Below, in pieces: positions 28,414 through 35,155 of a DNA stretch of 64,000 nt; the stretch's first letter is position 1, and the number at the start of each line of letters is the position of its first letter. The stretch spans positions 9,298 through 73,297 of the forward strand of contig URAJ01000007.1 in assembly GCA_900545715.1 (NCBI GenBank). Direction: 5' to 3'. The stretch is from an uncultured Opitutales bacterium (GTDB taxonomy: Bacteria > Verrucomicrobiota > Verrucomicrobiia > Opitutales > Intestinicryptomonadaceae). The notes under the pieces were generated by a model. It was not told where the DNA came from. It searched no databases and worked only from the letters and a program-made list of their open reading frames with translations. The position numbers and the translations under genes were made by a program.

Positions 28414-28451
28414 TAAGCGGATTTACCGGTAAGTCGCCGCTTATTGGGTAC

Positions 28452-28486
28452 AAAAAAAGCGCGCCTGAGATGACGCGCTTTTTTTT
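28452..28486 (-). terminator. Intrinsic terminator after rplT
   Basis: Stem AAAAAAGCGCG / CGCGCTTTTTT with a 10-base loop, followed by T residues on either strand, 17 bp past the rplT stop. Separates rpmI-rplT from the pheS run. Confidence 0.9.
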
Positions 28487-28502
28487 AACTTGTTCTAACA
28501 GA

Positions 28503-28862
28503 CTACTTTTTTATGGAGTCGAGAACCTTCTTTACGAGAGCCGAGAAAGCCGCTTCGTCGTTGATGGCCAACTCTGAGAGCTGTTTTCTGTCCATCTCGA
28601 TATTGAGGTTTTTGAGGGCGCCCATAAATACGCTGTATTTAAGGCCGGCCGCGCGGCAGGCTGCGTTGATTCTGGCAATCCAGAGGCTGCGGAATTCGCG
28701 GCGGCGGACTCTGCGGTCTCTGTAAGCGTATTTGCCCGCGCGTTTAACCGCGTCTTTCGCGTAGCGGAACAGGCGCGATTTGTTGCCGAAATAGCCCTTG
28801 GCGGCTTTCAGCGTGCGCGCTCTGCGCTTGCGGGACGCTACTGAACTTGTTACTCTTGGCAT
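28503..28862 (-). CDS. rplT: 50S ribosomal protein L20
   Basis: 119-residue L20, needed for early 50S assembly by binding 23S rRNA. The lysine/arginine-rich N-terminal extension (MPRVTSSVASRKRRARTLKA) and the globular part (ARINAACRAAGLKYSVFMGAL, KVLDSIKK end) match the family length and pattern. A strong Shine-Dalgarno (AAGGAG) lies 8-9 bp before the ATG. Downstream of rpmI in the usual order. Confidence 0.98.
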   Translation of the reverse strand: MPRVTSSVASRKRRARTLKAAKGYFGNKSRLFRYAKDAVKRAGKYAYRDRRVRRREFRSLWIARINAACRAAGLKYSVFMGALKNLNIEMDRKQLSELAINDEAAFSALVKKVLDSIKK

Positions 28863-28943
28863 GTTTTTTTACTCCTTGATTTATTTAGTCGCCTGGGGGT
28901 CGCCTTCACCCTTGCGGCGGATTTTCATTAGGTGCTTTTTTGA

Positions 28944-29135
28944 TTACGCAAACGGGACGGCCTTCTTGACAATCGCCGCGACACCCGCGGAGGCGTGCTT
29001 GTCGTGCCCCATAGTGCGCCTCTGCTTTACGCTCTTCGCGCTGAGCAGGTGGCGTTTGCCGGGACTGCGGCGGAGCACTTTACCCGATGCCGTAATCTTA
29101 AAGCGTTTCGCTATTGATTTCTTAGTCTTCTGCAT
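28944..29135 (-). CDS. rpmI: 50S ribosomal protein L35
   Basis: 63-residue basic protein with the L35 pattern (MQKTKKSIAKRFKITASGK, RSPGKRHLLSAKS, RRTMGHDKHASAG). Lies 81 bp upstream of rplT on the same strand. infC, usually the first gene of this operon, is not in the window: about 500 bp upstream hold no gene. Confidence 0.97.
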   Translation of the reverse strand: MQKTKKSIAKRFKITASGKVLRRSPGKRHLLSAKSVKQRRTMGHDKHASAGVAAIVKKAVPFA

Positions 29136-29647
29136 TTTCTTTTGGATTAAGAAAGTTCTTTATCCAATACGATTGAAATTTTCTGTAAAGAAAAAAAAGC
29201 GCTTTTTTGGAATTTTTCACACTTTGGATTGCAAATTAAGCACGTTAAGTTCCAAAAACCGTAATTTTTTAATATTGTATATGCGCCCTATAAGCTTGCG
29301 AGTTTTTTTATAATTGGCGGCAAAAGGCTGGCTATAAATATGTCCGGCTACCTTGCCCATACGGAAAAATTCGCCACGCAATATAGTCCGCCCGCGAAAA
29401 CCTTTTGCCGCCGCTAAACCCCTTCGGCAAATCCCTCCCACTTTGAGCAATTTTACGCATATATGCGCGCTCGCCTTCAAAAGTAGTCCGTAAATGTCTA
29501 TAATACCAGAACAATGCCAATCTTAGGTGAGGGCAAGGCTTATAAAAATGGGCAAGGCGGTTTTCCCCCGCCTGATAAAGTCCATAATACTTTTTATAAG
29601 GATAAAAAAGTGTTGAAGCCTTCGCGGTATTCTGACAAAACTCGGGA
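29136..29647. other. 512-bp divergent intergenic region upstream of rpmI
   Basis: Holds the promoters of rpmI (leftward) and the lipoprotein gene (rightward). No infC or other gene. A 12-bp perfect inverted repeat GGCGGCAAAAGG (29316-29327) / CCTTTTGCCGCC (29401-29412) and a hairpin CTTGCCG-like at about 29405-29431 are the only structure I see; a protein-like minus-strand frame (about 29332-29691) overlaps the start of the next gene and is not supported. Confidence 0.5.
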
Positions 29648-30901
29648 ATGAAAAAAACAAGTCTGCTTGTGTCCGCAGCGGCGGGCGCCATATTGCTTTG
29701 CTCGTGCGGGATAATACGCGAAACCGCCCTGAAAAATGACGACGTCGATTTATGGTCTTTCGGAAAGGATCTCTCATTCTTTTCTCAATACGGCGTGGAA
29801 ACTATGATACTATCGCAAGGAGACTCCGTTGTTGCCGTATCACCTACATTGCAGGCGAGAGTCTTAACTTCTTCGTACGACGGCTCGAAGGGCCCGAGCC
29901 TCGGCTGGATAAACAGAGTGCAACTCGCATTCAAAAAGACCGAGCCGCAAAAGGCGCAAATCGGAGGCGAGGACCGCTTCTGGGTGGGGCCGCAAGGCGG
30001 AGAGGGCTCTATATTCTTTACAGGCGGTGCTTCCTTCATGGGCGAAAACTGGAAAATCCCGGAGTTTATGTCGTCCGAGCCTTGGACTCTCGTCGGGCGA
30101 AATTCCTACCGCGCAAAATTTGAAAAGACCGCCGAATTTGAAAATAATAAAGGCAGCAAATTTAAAATAAAGGCCGAGCGCGAGATTTCCGTGCTAAACA
30201 GAAAGCATGTCACAGACATACTCGGCATAGAGATACCTGAATCGGTTGACATAGTCGCGTTCCAGTCGTTCAACAAGCTGACAAATGCGGGCGACAAAAA
30301 GTGGACGCCCGACAGCGGAATGTTAAACATAAGCGTGCAGTCGTGCTTTAATGCGAGCAGAAAGACTTACGCCTTCATACCCTACCGCCCGGGCGACGCC
30401 GCAAAACTCGGCGACATAGTCAGGGACAACTTTTTTGAAACATCGTCGGCCGGTTCTTCCGACGGAAGGCTTGTTGTGGATCCCTCCTTCATAAAATACA
30501 AGACGGATGGCAAGGCAATGGGCTCGATAGGCGTGTCGGCCCTGCGCAGCGAGGGAATCGCCCTGAGCTTCGACGAGGCAAATAGCATTTTGACAGTCAT
30601 TTTATACATAAAACCCTCCGATGCGAGGGCGTATTTGCCTTCATCGTGGCGTAGAGTGTCAGAAAAGATGGACGGCGACGCAATAAGCGTGTTTAACAAC
30701 GGCCCGCTTCCCGGCTCGAACGCGCCGGCCGACGCATATTACGAGATTTCCACATACTCTCCCGCGCTTTCGCTCGACCCCGGCAAGTCGCAATTCCACC
30801 TCCAGCGGACATTCCATTTCCACGGTTCGGAATACGATCTCGGCCTAATATCCTACAAGCTTGCGGGCATATCAATCGGGCAGCTGAGGGGCGAAAAATA
30901 G
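29648..30901 (+). CDS. Probable lipoprotein, DUF6786-like
   Basis: 417-residue exported protein with a lipoprotein signal (ILLCSCG; C19 probable lipid site). The segment GPSLGWINRVQLAF ... IGGEDRFWVGPQGGEGSIFF (about 84-125) matches what I recall of DUF6786 proteins, which may adopt a galactose mutarotase-like fold; I cannot verify this. No catalytic residues assigned. It lies 45 bp upstream of the M42 peptidase gene, so it may lead the operon that also carries hemD and the crcB pair. Function unknown; sugar binding or modification at the envelope is conceivable. Confidence 0.75.
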   Translation: MKKTSLLVSAAAGAILLCSCGIIRETALKNDDVDLWSFGKDLSFFSQYGVETMILSQGDSVVAVSPTLQARVLTSSYDGSKGPSLGWINRVQLAFKKTEPQKAQIGGEDRFWVGPQGGEGSIFFTGGASFMGENWKIPEFMSSEPWTLVGRNSYRAKFEKTAEFENNKGSKFKIKAEREISVLNRKHVTDILGIEIPESVDIVAFQSFNKLTNAGDKKWTPDSGMLNISVQSCFNASRKTYAFIPYRPGDAAKLGDIVRDNFFETSSAGSSDGRLVVDPSFIKYKTDGKAMGSIGVSALRSEGIALSFDEANSILTVILYIKPSDARAYLPSSWRRVSEKMDGDAISVFNNGPLPGSNAPADAYYEISTYSPALSLDPGKSQFHLQRTFHFHGSEYDLGLISYKLAGISIGQLRGEK

Positions 30902-30946
30902 GGGCTGTTTTTTACACGCTTTAAATTTATTCCGATACATAAAAAT

Positions 30947-32011
30947 ATGGAAAACGAAATTGACGAATTTTTGCTTGAACTGTTGCGTTCGCGCTCGCCG
31001 ACTGGGACGGAGCGCGAGGCTGCCGACGTGGTCGAAAAGTATGTCGGCTCGGCCGCAGCAGGCGGAGTAAAGCGCGACGTTCTCGGGAACAGATACGCAA
31101 TTTACGGGGACGGCGAAAAAGTTTTGATGCTGTCCGGGCATATGGACGAGATAGGCTTTATTGTTTCGTACATCGACGACGACGGATTTCTGTTTTTCGA
31201 GCAGCTTGGCGGGCACGACAATGTTATGCTGCCCGGGCGGCGCGTGGCCGTTATAACAAAGGCCGGATATGTTTACGGCGTGACAGGCAAAAGGGCTGTC
31301 CACTTAATGGACGCAAAGGAGCGCAAGGAGGTTCCGGAGACTTTTCAAGTGTGGATAGACATAGGCGCAACTTCGCGAGCAGAGGCGGAAAAGCTCGTTA
31401 GAATCGGCGATCCCGTAGTTTACGACACTGCCGTGCGCAAATTGTCCCAGACGAGATATTCCGCGCGCGCGTTCGACGACAGGGCGGGGTGCTATTGCGT
31501 GTTCGAGGCGCTGCGCAGGCTGTGGCGCGACAACGCCAAGACGGACTACCGCGTGGTGTCGGTAGCCACAACTCAGGAGGAGATTGGAACGCGCGGCGCA
31601 ATAACCGCGGCCTATGCCTTGAATCCGAAAGTCGGGCTCGCCGTGGACGTTGACCATGCGACAGATTTCCCCACTTGCGACAAGCGCAAGTTCGGGAGCA
31701 TAAAGCTCGGCGGAGGTCCTGTAATTTCCCGCGGGCCGAATATAAATCCGAAAGTCTTTGAAAGGCTTGCGGAATGCGCTGAGAAGGAAGGCATACCGTA
31801 CCAGATAAGCGCCGAGAGCCGCCCGACGGGAACCGACGCGCGCGTAATACAGATGGCGCGCGGGGGTGTGGCGACGGGGCTTTTGGGAGTTCCGCTGCGC
31901 TACATGCACACTCCGTCGGAAGTCGCCGATCTGGGCGATATAGAGGGCTGCGTGAGGCTGATTGCGGCCTTCGCAAAATCGCTTAAAAACTCTGACGACT
32001 TTACTTTCTAA
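30947..32011 (+). CDS. M42-family metallo-aminopeptidase
   Basis: 354-residue cytoplasmic peptidase of the FrvX / tetrahedral aminopeptidase group, cutting N-terminal residues from short peptides. Two-metal site visible: H65 and D67 (SGHMDEIG), D177/D178 (FDDRAG), the catalytic E211-E212 (TTQEEIGTRGA), D234 (AVDVDHATD) and a terminal H in RYMHTPSEV. These are the expected ligands, so it should be active. The stop codon is followed after 1 bp by hemD. Substrate preference not deducible. Confidence 0.93.
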   Translation: MENEIDEFLLELLRSRSPTGTEREAADVVEKYVGSAAAGGVKRDVLGNRYAIYGDGEKVLMLSGHMDEIGFIVSYIDDDGFLFFEQLGGHDNVMLPGRRVAVITKAGYVYGVTGKRAVHLMDAKERKEVPETFQVWIDIGATSRAEAEKLVRIGDPVVYDTAVRKLSQTRYSARAFDDRAGCYCVFEALRRLWRDNAKTDYRVVSVATTQEEIGTRGAITAAYALNPKVGLAVDVDHATDFPTCDKRKFGSIKLGGGPVISRGPNINPKVFERLAECAEKEGIPYQISAESRPTGTDARVIQMARGGVATGLLGVPLRYMHTPSEVADLGDIEGCVRLIAAFAKSLKNSDDFTF

Positions 32012-32012
32012 A

Positions 32013-32783
32013 ATGGACGGGGCAAAGCAAAAACGCGTTCTGCTTACGCGCGAAAACAACGAGACGCTCGCGGAGGCGCTCAGGGCAAACGGCGTTGAAG
32101 TCTTGGAACTTCCGCTTATAAAAACCGTGCACGAGGCGCAAAACGAGGATGTCGAGGACATCATGCGCGAGATGGGCTCGTACGACTGGATAACGTTTTC
32201 GAGCGCGAACGGCGTAAAGGGATTCTTTCGGGAATTTTTCAAAAATTTTGACGACATAAGGACGCTTGGGGTTGCGCGCATAGCGTGCGTTGGCGAGGCG
32301 ACTGCGGCGGAGGTTCGCAAGCTGCATTTGCGGCCGGACGTCGTGCCCGCGGTATCGACGGCGCTTGCAATGGCGGACGCCATGGCGGAATACGAGACGC
32401 TCGACAACCTTAAAGTTTTGTGCGTGCAGGGAAACTTGTCGCTACCCGACCTTCCGAAAACGCTCGACGAAAAACATCGCGCGATAGTCGATACTGCTGT
32501 AGTTTACAAGACGGAGCAGGTCGAGGTCGGCGCGGACGACAAAACCGCGGCGAATTTCAGAAAGGGCGGGGCTGATGCGGTCGTTTTTGCGAGCCCTTCG
32601 GCAGTCGAGAGCTTCGTGAAAAACGCGAAGAATCTGCTGCTTGATGACGGCGCGGTGCGCCCGAAGATTTTTTCCGTCGGGCCGACTACGACGGCCGCAT
32701 TGAAAAAGTACGCGATGAATCCGTACATGGAAGGCGGGGACGTCGCTGGGCTGTTGCTTGCGTACCTCGGCATTAAAGGCTGA
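32013..32783 (+). CDS. hemD: Uroporphyrinogen-III synthase
   Basis: Converts hydroxymethylbilane to uroporphyrinogen III in tetrapyrrole synthesis. The 256-residue protein has the two-domain HemD pattern with KRVLLTRENNETLAEALRANG at the start, YDWITFSSANGVKGF (about 55-70), and VVFASPSAVESFVKNA with SVGPTTTAALKK near the end. The ATG at 32013, 1 bp after the M42 stop, is chosen over a start inside the upstream gene. No other heme genes are in the window, so the pathway is completed elsewhere. HemD sequences are weakly conserved, but the motif set is good. Confidence 0.85.
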   Translation: MDGAKQKRVLLTRENNETLAEALRANGVEVLELPLIKTVHEAQNEDVEDIMREMGSYDWITFSSANGVKGFFREFFKNFDDIRTLGVARIACVGEATAAEVRKLHLRPDVVPAVSTALAMADAMAEYETLDNLKVLCVQGNLSLPDLPKTLDEKHRAIVDTAVVYKTEQVEVGADDKTAANFRKGGADAVVFASPSAVESFVKNAKNLLLDDGAVRPKIFSVGPTTTAALKKYAMNPYMEGGDVAGLLLAYLGIKG

Positions 32784-32808
32784 TTTTGCAAAAAATCTTC
32801 CGCGCGGT

Positions 32809-33195
32809 ATGGGAAAATTTCTTGCGGAGTCCGCTTTGGTTTGCGCGGGGGGCGCGCTTGGCGCGTGCGTCAGGTGGGCTGTCGCGGATATGCTGGCGCC
32901 GGGATTTGTATTGGCTATTTTTTTATGCAATGTGCTGGGGAGTTTTTTATTCGCCCTGTACGTTGACTTTGAAAGGATTTCCCGCCCGAAAATAAAGAAA
33001 TTTCACACAGTTGGAATATGCGGAGGGCTTACGACTTTTTCGACGTTTTCCCTCCAAGTTGCGGAACTCGTTTCGCAGGGGAATTTTCTTTCGGCAAGCT
33101 TTCTTTTTTTTGGCACGTTTGCGGCGTGTCTTGCGGCGGCGCAGCTTAGTTTTATCATTGCGCGCAGGCACCTTATAAAAAGGGAGGCGGCGTGA
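32809..33195 (+). CDS. crcB: Fluoride exporter CrcB/Fluc, first copy
   Basis: 128-residue four-helix membrane protein that expels fluoride as a dual-topology dimer. Family motifs GGALGACVRW (8-17), CNVLGSF (43-49; the usual GN is CN here) and GICGGLTTFSTFS with the phenylalanine box are present. The ATG at 32809 gives the family N-terminus; a start inside hemD would add 17 unrelated residues. Its stop overlaps the GTG start of a second CrcB-like gene, suggesting the two subunits are made together. Confidence 0.93.
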   Translation: MGKFLAESALVCAGGALGACVRWAVADMLAPGFVLAIFLCNVLGSFLFALYVDFERISRPKIKKFHTVGICGGLTTFSTFSLQVAELVSQGNFLSASFLFFGTFAACLAAAQLSFIIARRHLIKREAA

Positions 33196-33524
33196 GCGCA
33201 TTTTTTTATATTTTTGTGTCGGCTTTGGGGGCGGAGCTTAGGCATATACTTTCGGAATTTTTGGATTCGGAGAACTTCCCGTGGGGGATTGCGGCGGCAA
33301 ATTTTGCAGCATTCGCTTTAATAGCTCTAATTGCGTCCTGCTCTTGGGTCGGCAAAGATTGCGGACTAATTTTGGCGGGGTTTGCCGCAACGCTCTCTAC
33401 GTTTTCGTCTCTTAATTACGGGCTATTAAAAATGCTTAGGAGCCGGCGCTATTTTTCGGCGCTTTTATACTTTTCTATGTCGGGGCTTTCGACGTTGGTA
33501 GTTGTGCTTGCCATTGGCAAATAG
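33192..33524 (+). CDS. Second, divergent CrcB/Fluc-like subunit
   Basis: 110-residue hydrophobic protein starting with GTG (33192) that overlaps the TGA of crcB by 4 bases. AANFAAFALIALI and AGFAATLSTFSSLNY correspond to the GN and TTFSTFS motifs of CrcB, but the GGALGACVRW-like loop is reduced to SALGAELRHIL. In many bacteria two different CrcB chains with opposite topology form a heterodimer; this tandem pair fits that. Shorter and less conserved than its partner, so loss of function is an alternative. Confidence 0.8.
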   Translation: MSAFFYIFVSALGAELRHILSEFLDSENFPWGIAAANFAAFALIALIASCSWVGKDCGLILAGFAATLSTFSSLNYGLLKMLRSRRYFSALLYFSMSGLSTLVVVLAIGK

Positions 33525-33909
33525 TTCTTTTGTTTTTAGACTCAGTTTGCGATTATTGGCAAATTTTCTGTTATCGTATAGGAAGGTTGTTTCCCTCTGT
33601 TATATCCCAGAACACATTTTTTTAACCGTGGCTCCATACTTTTTATGTTGGTATTTTCTCTTAATGGAAATTTTTTAGTCTTTCCCTAAGCGCGTTTTCA
33701 GCGCATGGAAAGCCGTATAAAAATGTTTGCCGCCGATTTGCTCTCCATAAGCTCAGATATCTGAATATAACGTTTATTTACCAATAAAAGATGCGCGCAA
33801 ACTGGTTAGAATTTCAGCGCTACATCCCCTTTATGCTACGCAAAGGGTGGCGAGTTTAAAAATGTCGCGCGCGACGCAAAAAAAATTTTGTAATAAAAAG
33901 AAAAAAAGC
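33525..33909. other. Intergenic region after the crcB pair
   Basis: About 385 bp, AT-rich, with no gene or repeat that I can support. Ends at the promoter of the rubredoxin-fusion gene. Confidence 0.5.
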
Positions 33910-33938
33910 TTTACATTTGAATAAATAGTAATGATTAT
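33910..33938 (+). promoter_or_regulatory. Predicted promoter of the flavin reductase-rubredoxin gene
   Basis: TTTACA (33910-33915) and GATTAT (33933-33938) with a 17-bp spacer fit -35 and -10 boxes (each 4-5 of 6). The -10 lies within the Fur-like operator, and the ATG is only 7 bases further on, so the mRNA may be leaderless. Confidence 0.5.
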
Positions 33939-33945
33939 CGTTATT
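33927..33945 (+). promoter_or_regulatory. Probable Fur-family operator (Fur/PerR-type box)
   Basis: Read on the minus strand, AATAACGATAATCATTACT matches 15 of 19 positions of the classical Fur box GATAATGATAATCATTATC. As a 9-1-9 palindrome 7 of 9 arm positions pair. It abuts the ATG at 33946 and covers the proposed -10, a placement that would allow direct repression. Whether Fur or PerR binds is not known. Confidence 0.75.
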
Positions 33946-34551
33946 ATGAATGAGAAAGCACTTCACGACATCACCTACGGACTTTATCTAATCGGTTCCC
34001 GTTCCGGAGAAAGGGACGGAGCCTGCATATCAAACACGGTAATCCAGGCTGCAAACTCTCCCAACAGGATAGCCGTTTCACTAAATAAATCTAACTACAC
34101 CACAGAGCTTATTCTAAATGGCGGTCAGTTTTCGGTATCCATAATATCCCAAAGCGCCCCGTTTGAGCTCTTTAAAAGATTCGGCTTCCAAAGCGGCAGA
34201 AATGTGGACAAGTTTGCCGGCGCCGACTACGTAGAACGCGCGGAGGGCGGTATATACGGGCTAAAAAAATATTGCCTATCCCGCATATTGGCGAAAGTTG
34301 CAGACACTGCAGACTTGGGAAGCCATATATTGTTTGCGGCCGACGTTCTCGACTGCGATATTTTAGCCCGCGAAAGGCCCGTCACTTACGCATATTACCT
34401 CGAAAATATAAAGCCGAAGCCGGCTCAAAATGGACTCAAAGGGTTCAGGTGCAAAGTCTGCGGATATTTTGTCGAGAAAGACGTTCTGCCGCCAGATTTC
34501 ACATGCCCCGTCTGCAAGCACCCTGCGTCTGACTTCGAGAGGGTAGGCTAA
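33946..34551 (+). CDS. Flavin reductase-like domain fused to rubredoxin (Hrb-like)
   Basis: 201 residues. The N-terminal part (about 1-150) is an FMN-binding split-barrel flavin reductase-like domain (LHDITYGLYLIGSRSGERDG, ISNTVIQAANSP, ISIISQSAPFELFKRFGFQSGR). The C-terminal 40 residues are a rubredoxin domain with CKVC and CPVC iron ligands and FTCPVCKHPASDFE. Similar fusions (high molecular weight rubredoxin) shuttle electrons from NAD(P)H to oxygen- or peroxide-reducing flavodiiron proteins in anaerobes. The ATG at 33946 is chosen because an upstream frame start would lie inside the operator. The Fur-type box fits iron or oxidative stress control. Confidence 0.88.
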   Translation: MNEKALHDITYGLYLIGSRSGERDGACISNTVIQAANSPNRIAVSLNKSNYTTELILNGGQFSVSIISQSAPFELFKRFGFQSGRNVDKFAGADYVERAEGGIYGLKKYCLSRILAKVADTADLGSHILFAADVLDCDILARERPVTYAYYLENIKPKPAQNGLKGFRCKVCGYFVEKDVLPPDFTCPVCKHPASDFERVG

Positions 34552-34572
34552 GATTTTGCATTTTTTATCTGG

Positions 34573-34607
34573 CTTTCCGCAAGCCTTCGCGCTTGCGGAA
34601 AGTTTTT
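34573..34607 (+). terminator. Intrinsic terminator of the rubredoxin-fusion gene
   Basis: 12-bp perfect stem CTTTCCGCAAGC / GCTTGCGGAAAG, 6-base loop, then five T residues, 22 bp past the stop. Confidence 0.92.
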
Positions 34608-34846
34608 GTCTGTGCGCTCGGATACAGATTTAATAAAAAATCCAATATCGCGGGACTATTGAAATTTAGTCGGGATATTTCTTTATCTGTGTGAGAATTT
34701 GTGAAACTTAAAAAGGGAAGTTAGAGAAAAATTATTCCGCAATTTTTGTAGTCATCACAATTTTTTTCGTTTCTGTGAAATAGATGTTTTGCAGACAAGA
34801 CAGACATAAAAGCAAAAATGCCGTCGCAAAATTTGCAAGCCGCGCG

Positions 34847-34999
34847 CTACTTTAAAGTATAATCGTCCGCGTAGGCATTGTGCGGCACCAAGAGTATCCG
34901 CGCATATTTCTCAAAATGCTTGGAAACCTCTTGCCTTTGCATATTAAAATGCCTTATTGCGCGCTCATAAAGGGGGGCAAGCAAATCCCAAAGCAGCAG
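34847..34999 (-). pseudogene. Possible remnant of a SAM-dependent methyltransferase N-terminus
   Basis: On the minus strand, an uninterrupted 50-codon frame lies between an upstream TAA (about 35008) and a TAG (34847-34849). It has no ATG before the protein-like part, which begins LLWDLLAPLYERAIRHF and ends NAYADDYTLK. The opening resembles N-terminal ends of some class I methyltransferases (LWD.LAP.YD), but no SAM motif is left. Probably the eroded beginning of a gene; chance coding potential cannot be ruled out. Confidence 0.25.
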
Positions 35000-35050
35000 C
35001 TTTTTTTAGGGTTTTACGCCTAAAATGGCGGCATTTCAAGAGCGATAGTT

Positions 35051-35081
35051 AAAAAGAAAGCGAAGCCAATAGGGCTTCGCT
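35051..35081 (-). terminator. Intrinsic terminator of topB
   Basis: On the minus strand, 9-bp stem AGCGAAGCC / GGCTTCGCT with a 5-base loop followed by a T-rich tract (TTCTTTTT), about 75 bp past the topB stop. Confidence 0.85.
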
Positions 35082-35155
35082 CAAATTTTGCGGCGTTTTG
35101 TCAGCCGAATTTTTTATGAAAAAGGGTTTGCGCGCATATACGCGCAGGTCGCAAT

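Larger units (their letters stand above)
27677..28502. other. 826-bp intergenic region between rplT and pheS
   Basis: No gene is supported. It contains the pheS promoter region (about 27680-28060, AT-rich), a cluster of hairpin repeats at 28186-28413 and the rplT terminator at 28452-28486. A short minus-strand frame of 70 codons through the repeats begins with TTG and is a by-product of the repeats, not a gene. Confidence 0.6.
34552..35155. other. 604-bp convergent intergenic region
   Basis: Contains a terminator for each flank (34573-34607 and 35051-35081) and a decayed coding remnant at about 34847-34999. The rest has no gene or repeat that I can support. Confidence 0.6.

Noticed and set aside
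31304-32407. Long antisense frame of 367 codons
   Set aside because: It lies opposite the M42 peptidase and hemD, both with clear family motifs; the GC-rich third positions of these genes create open antisense frames.
32784-32808. Possible fluoride riboswitch upstream of crcB
   Set aside because: The gap is only 25 bp and crcB follows hemD within an operon; there is no room for the aptamer.
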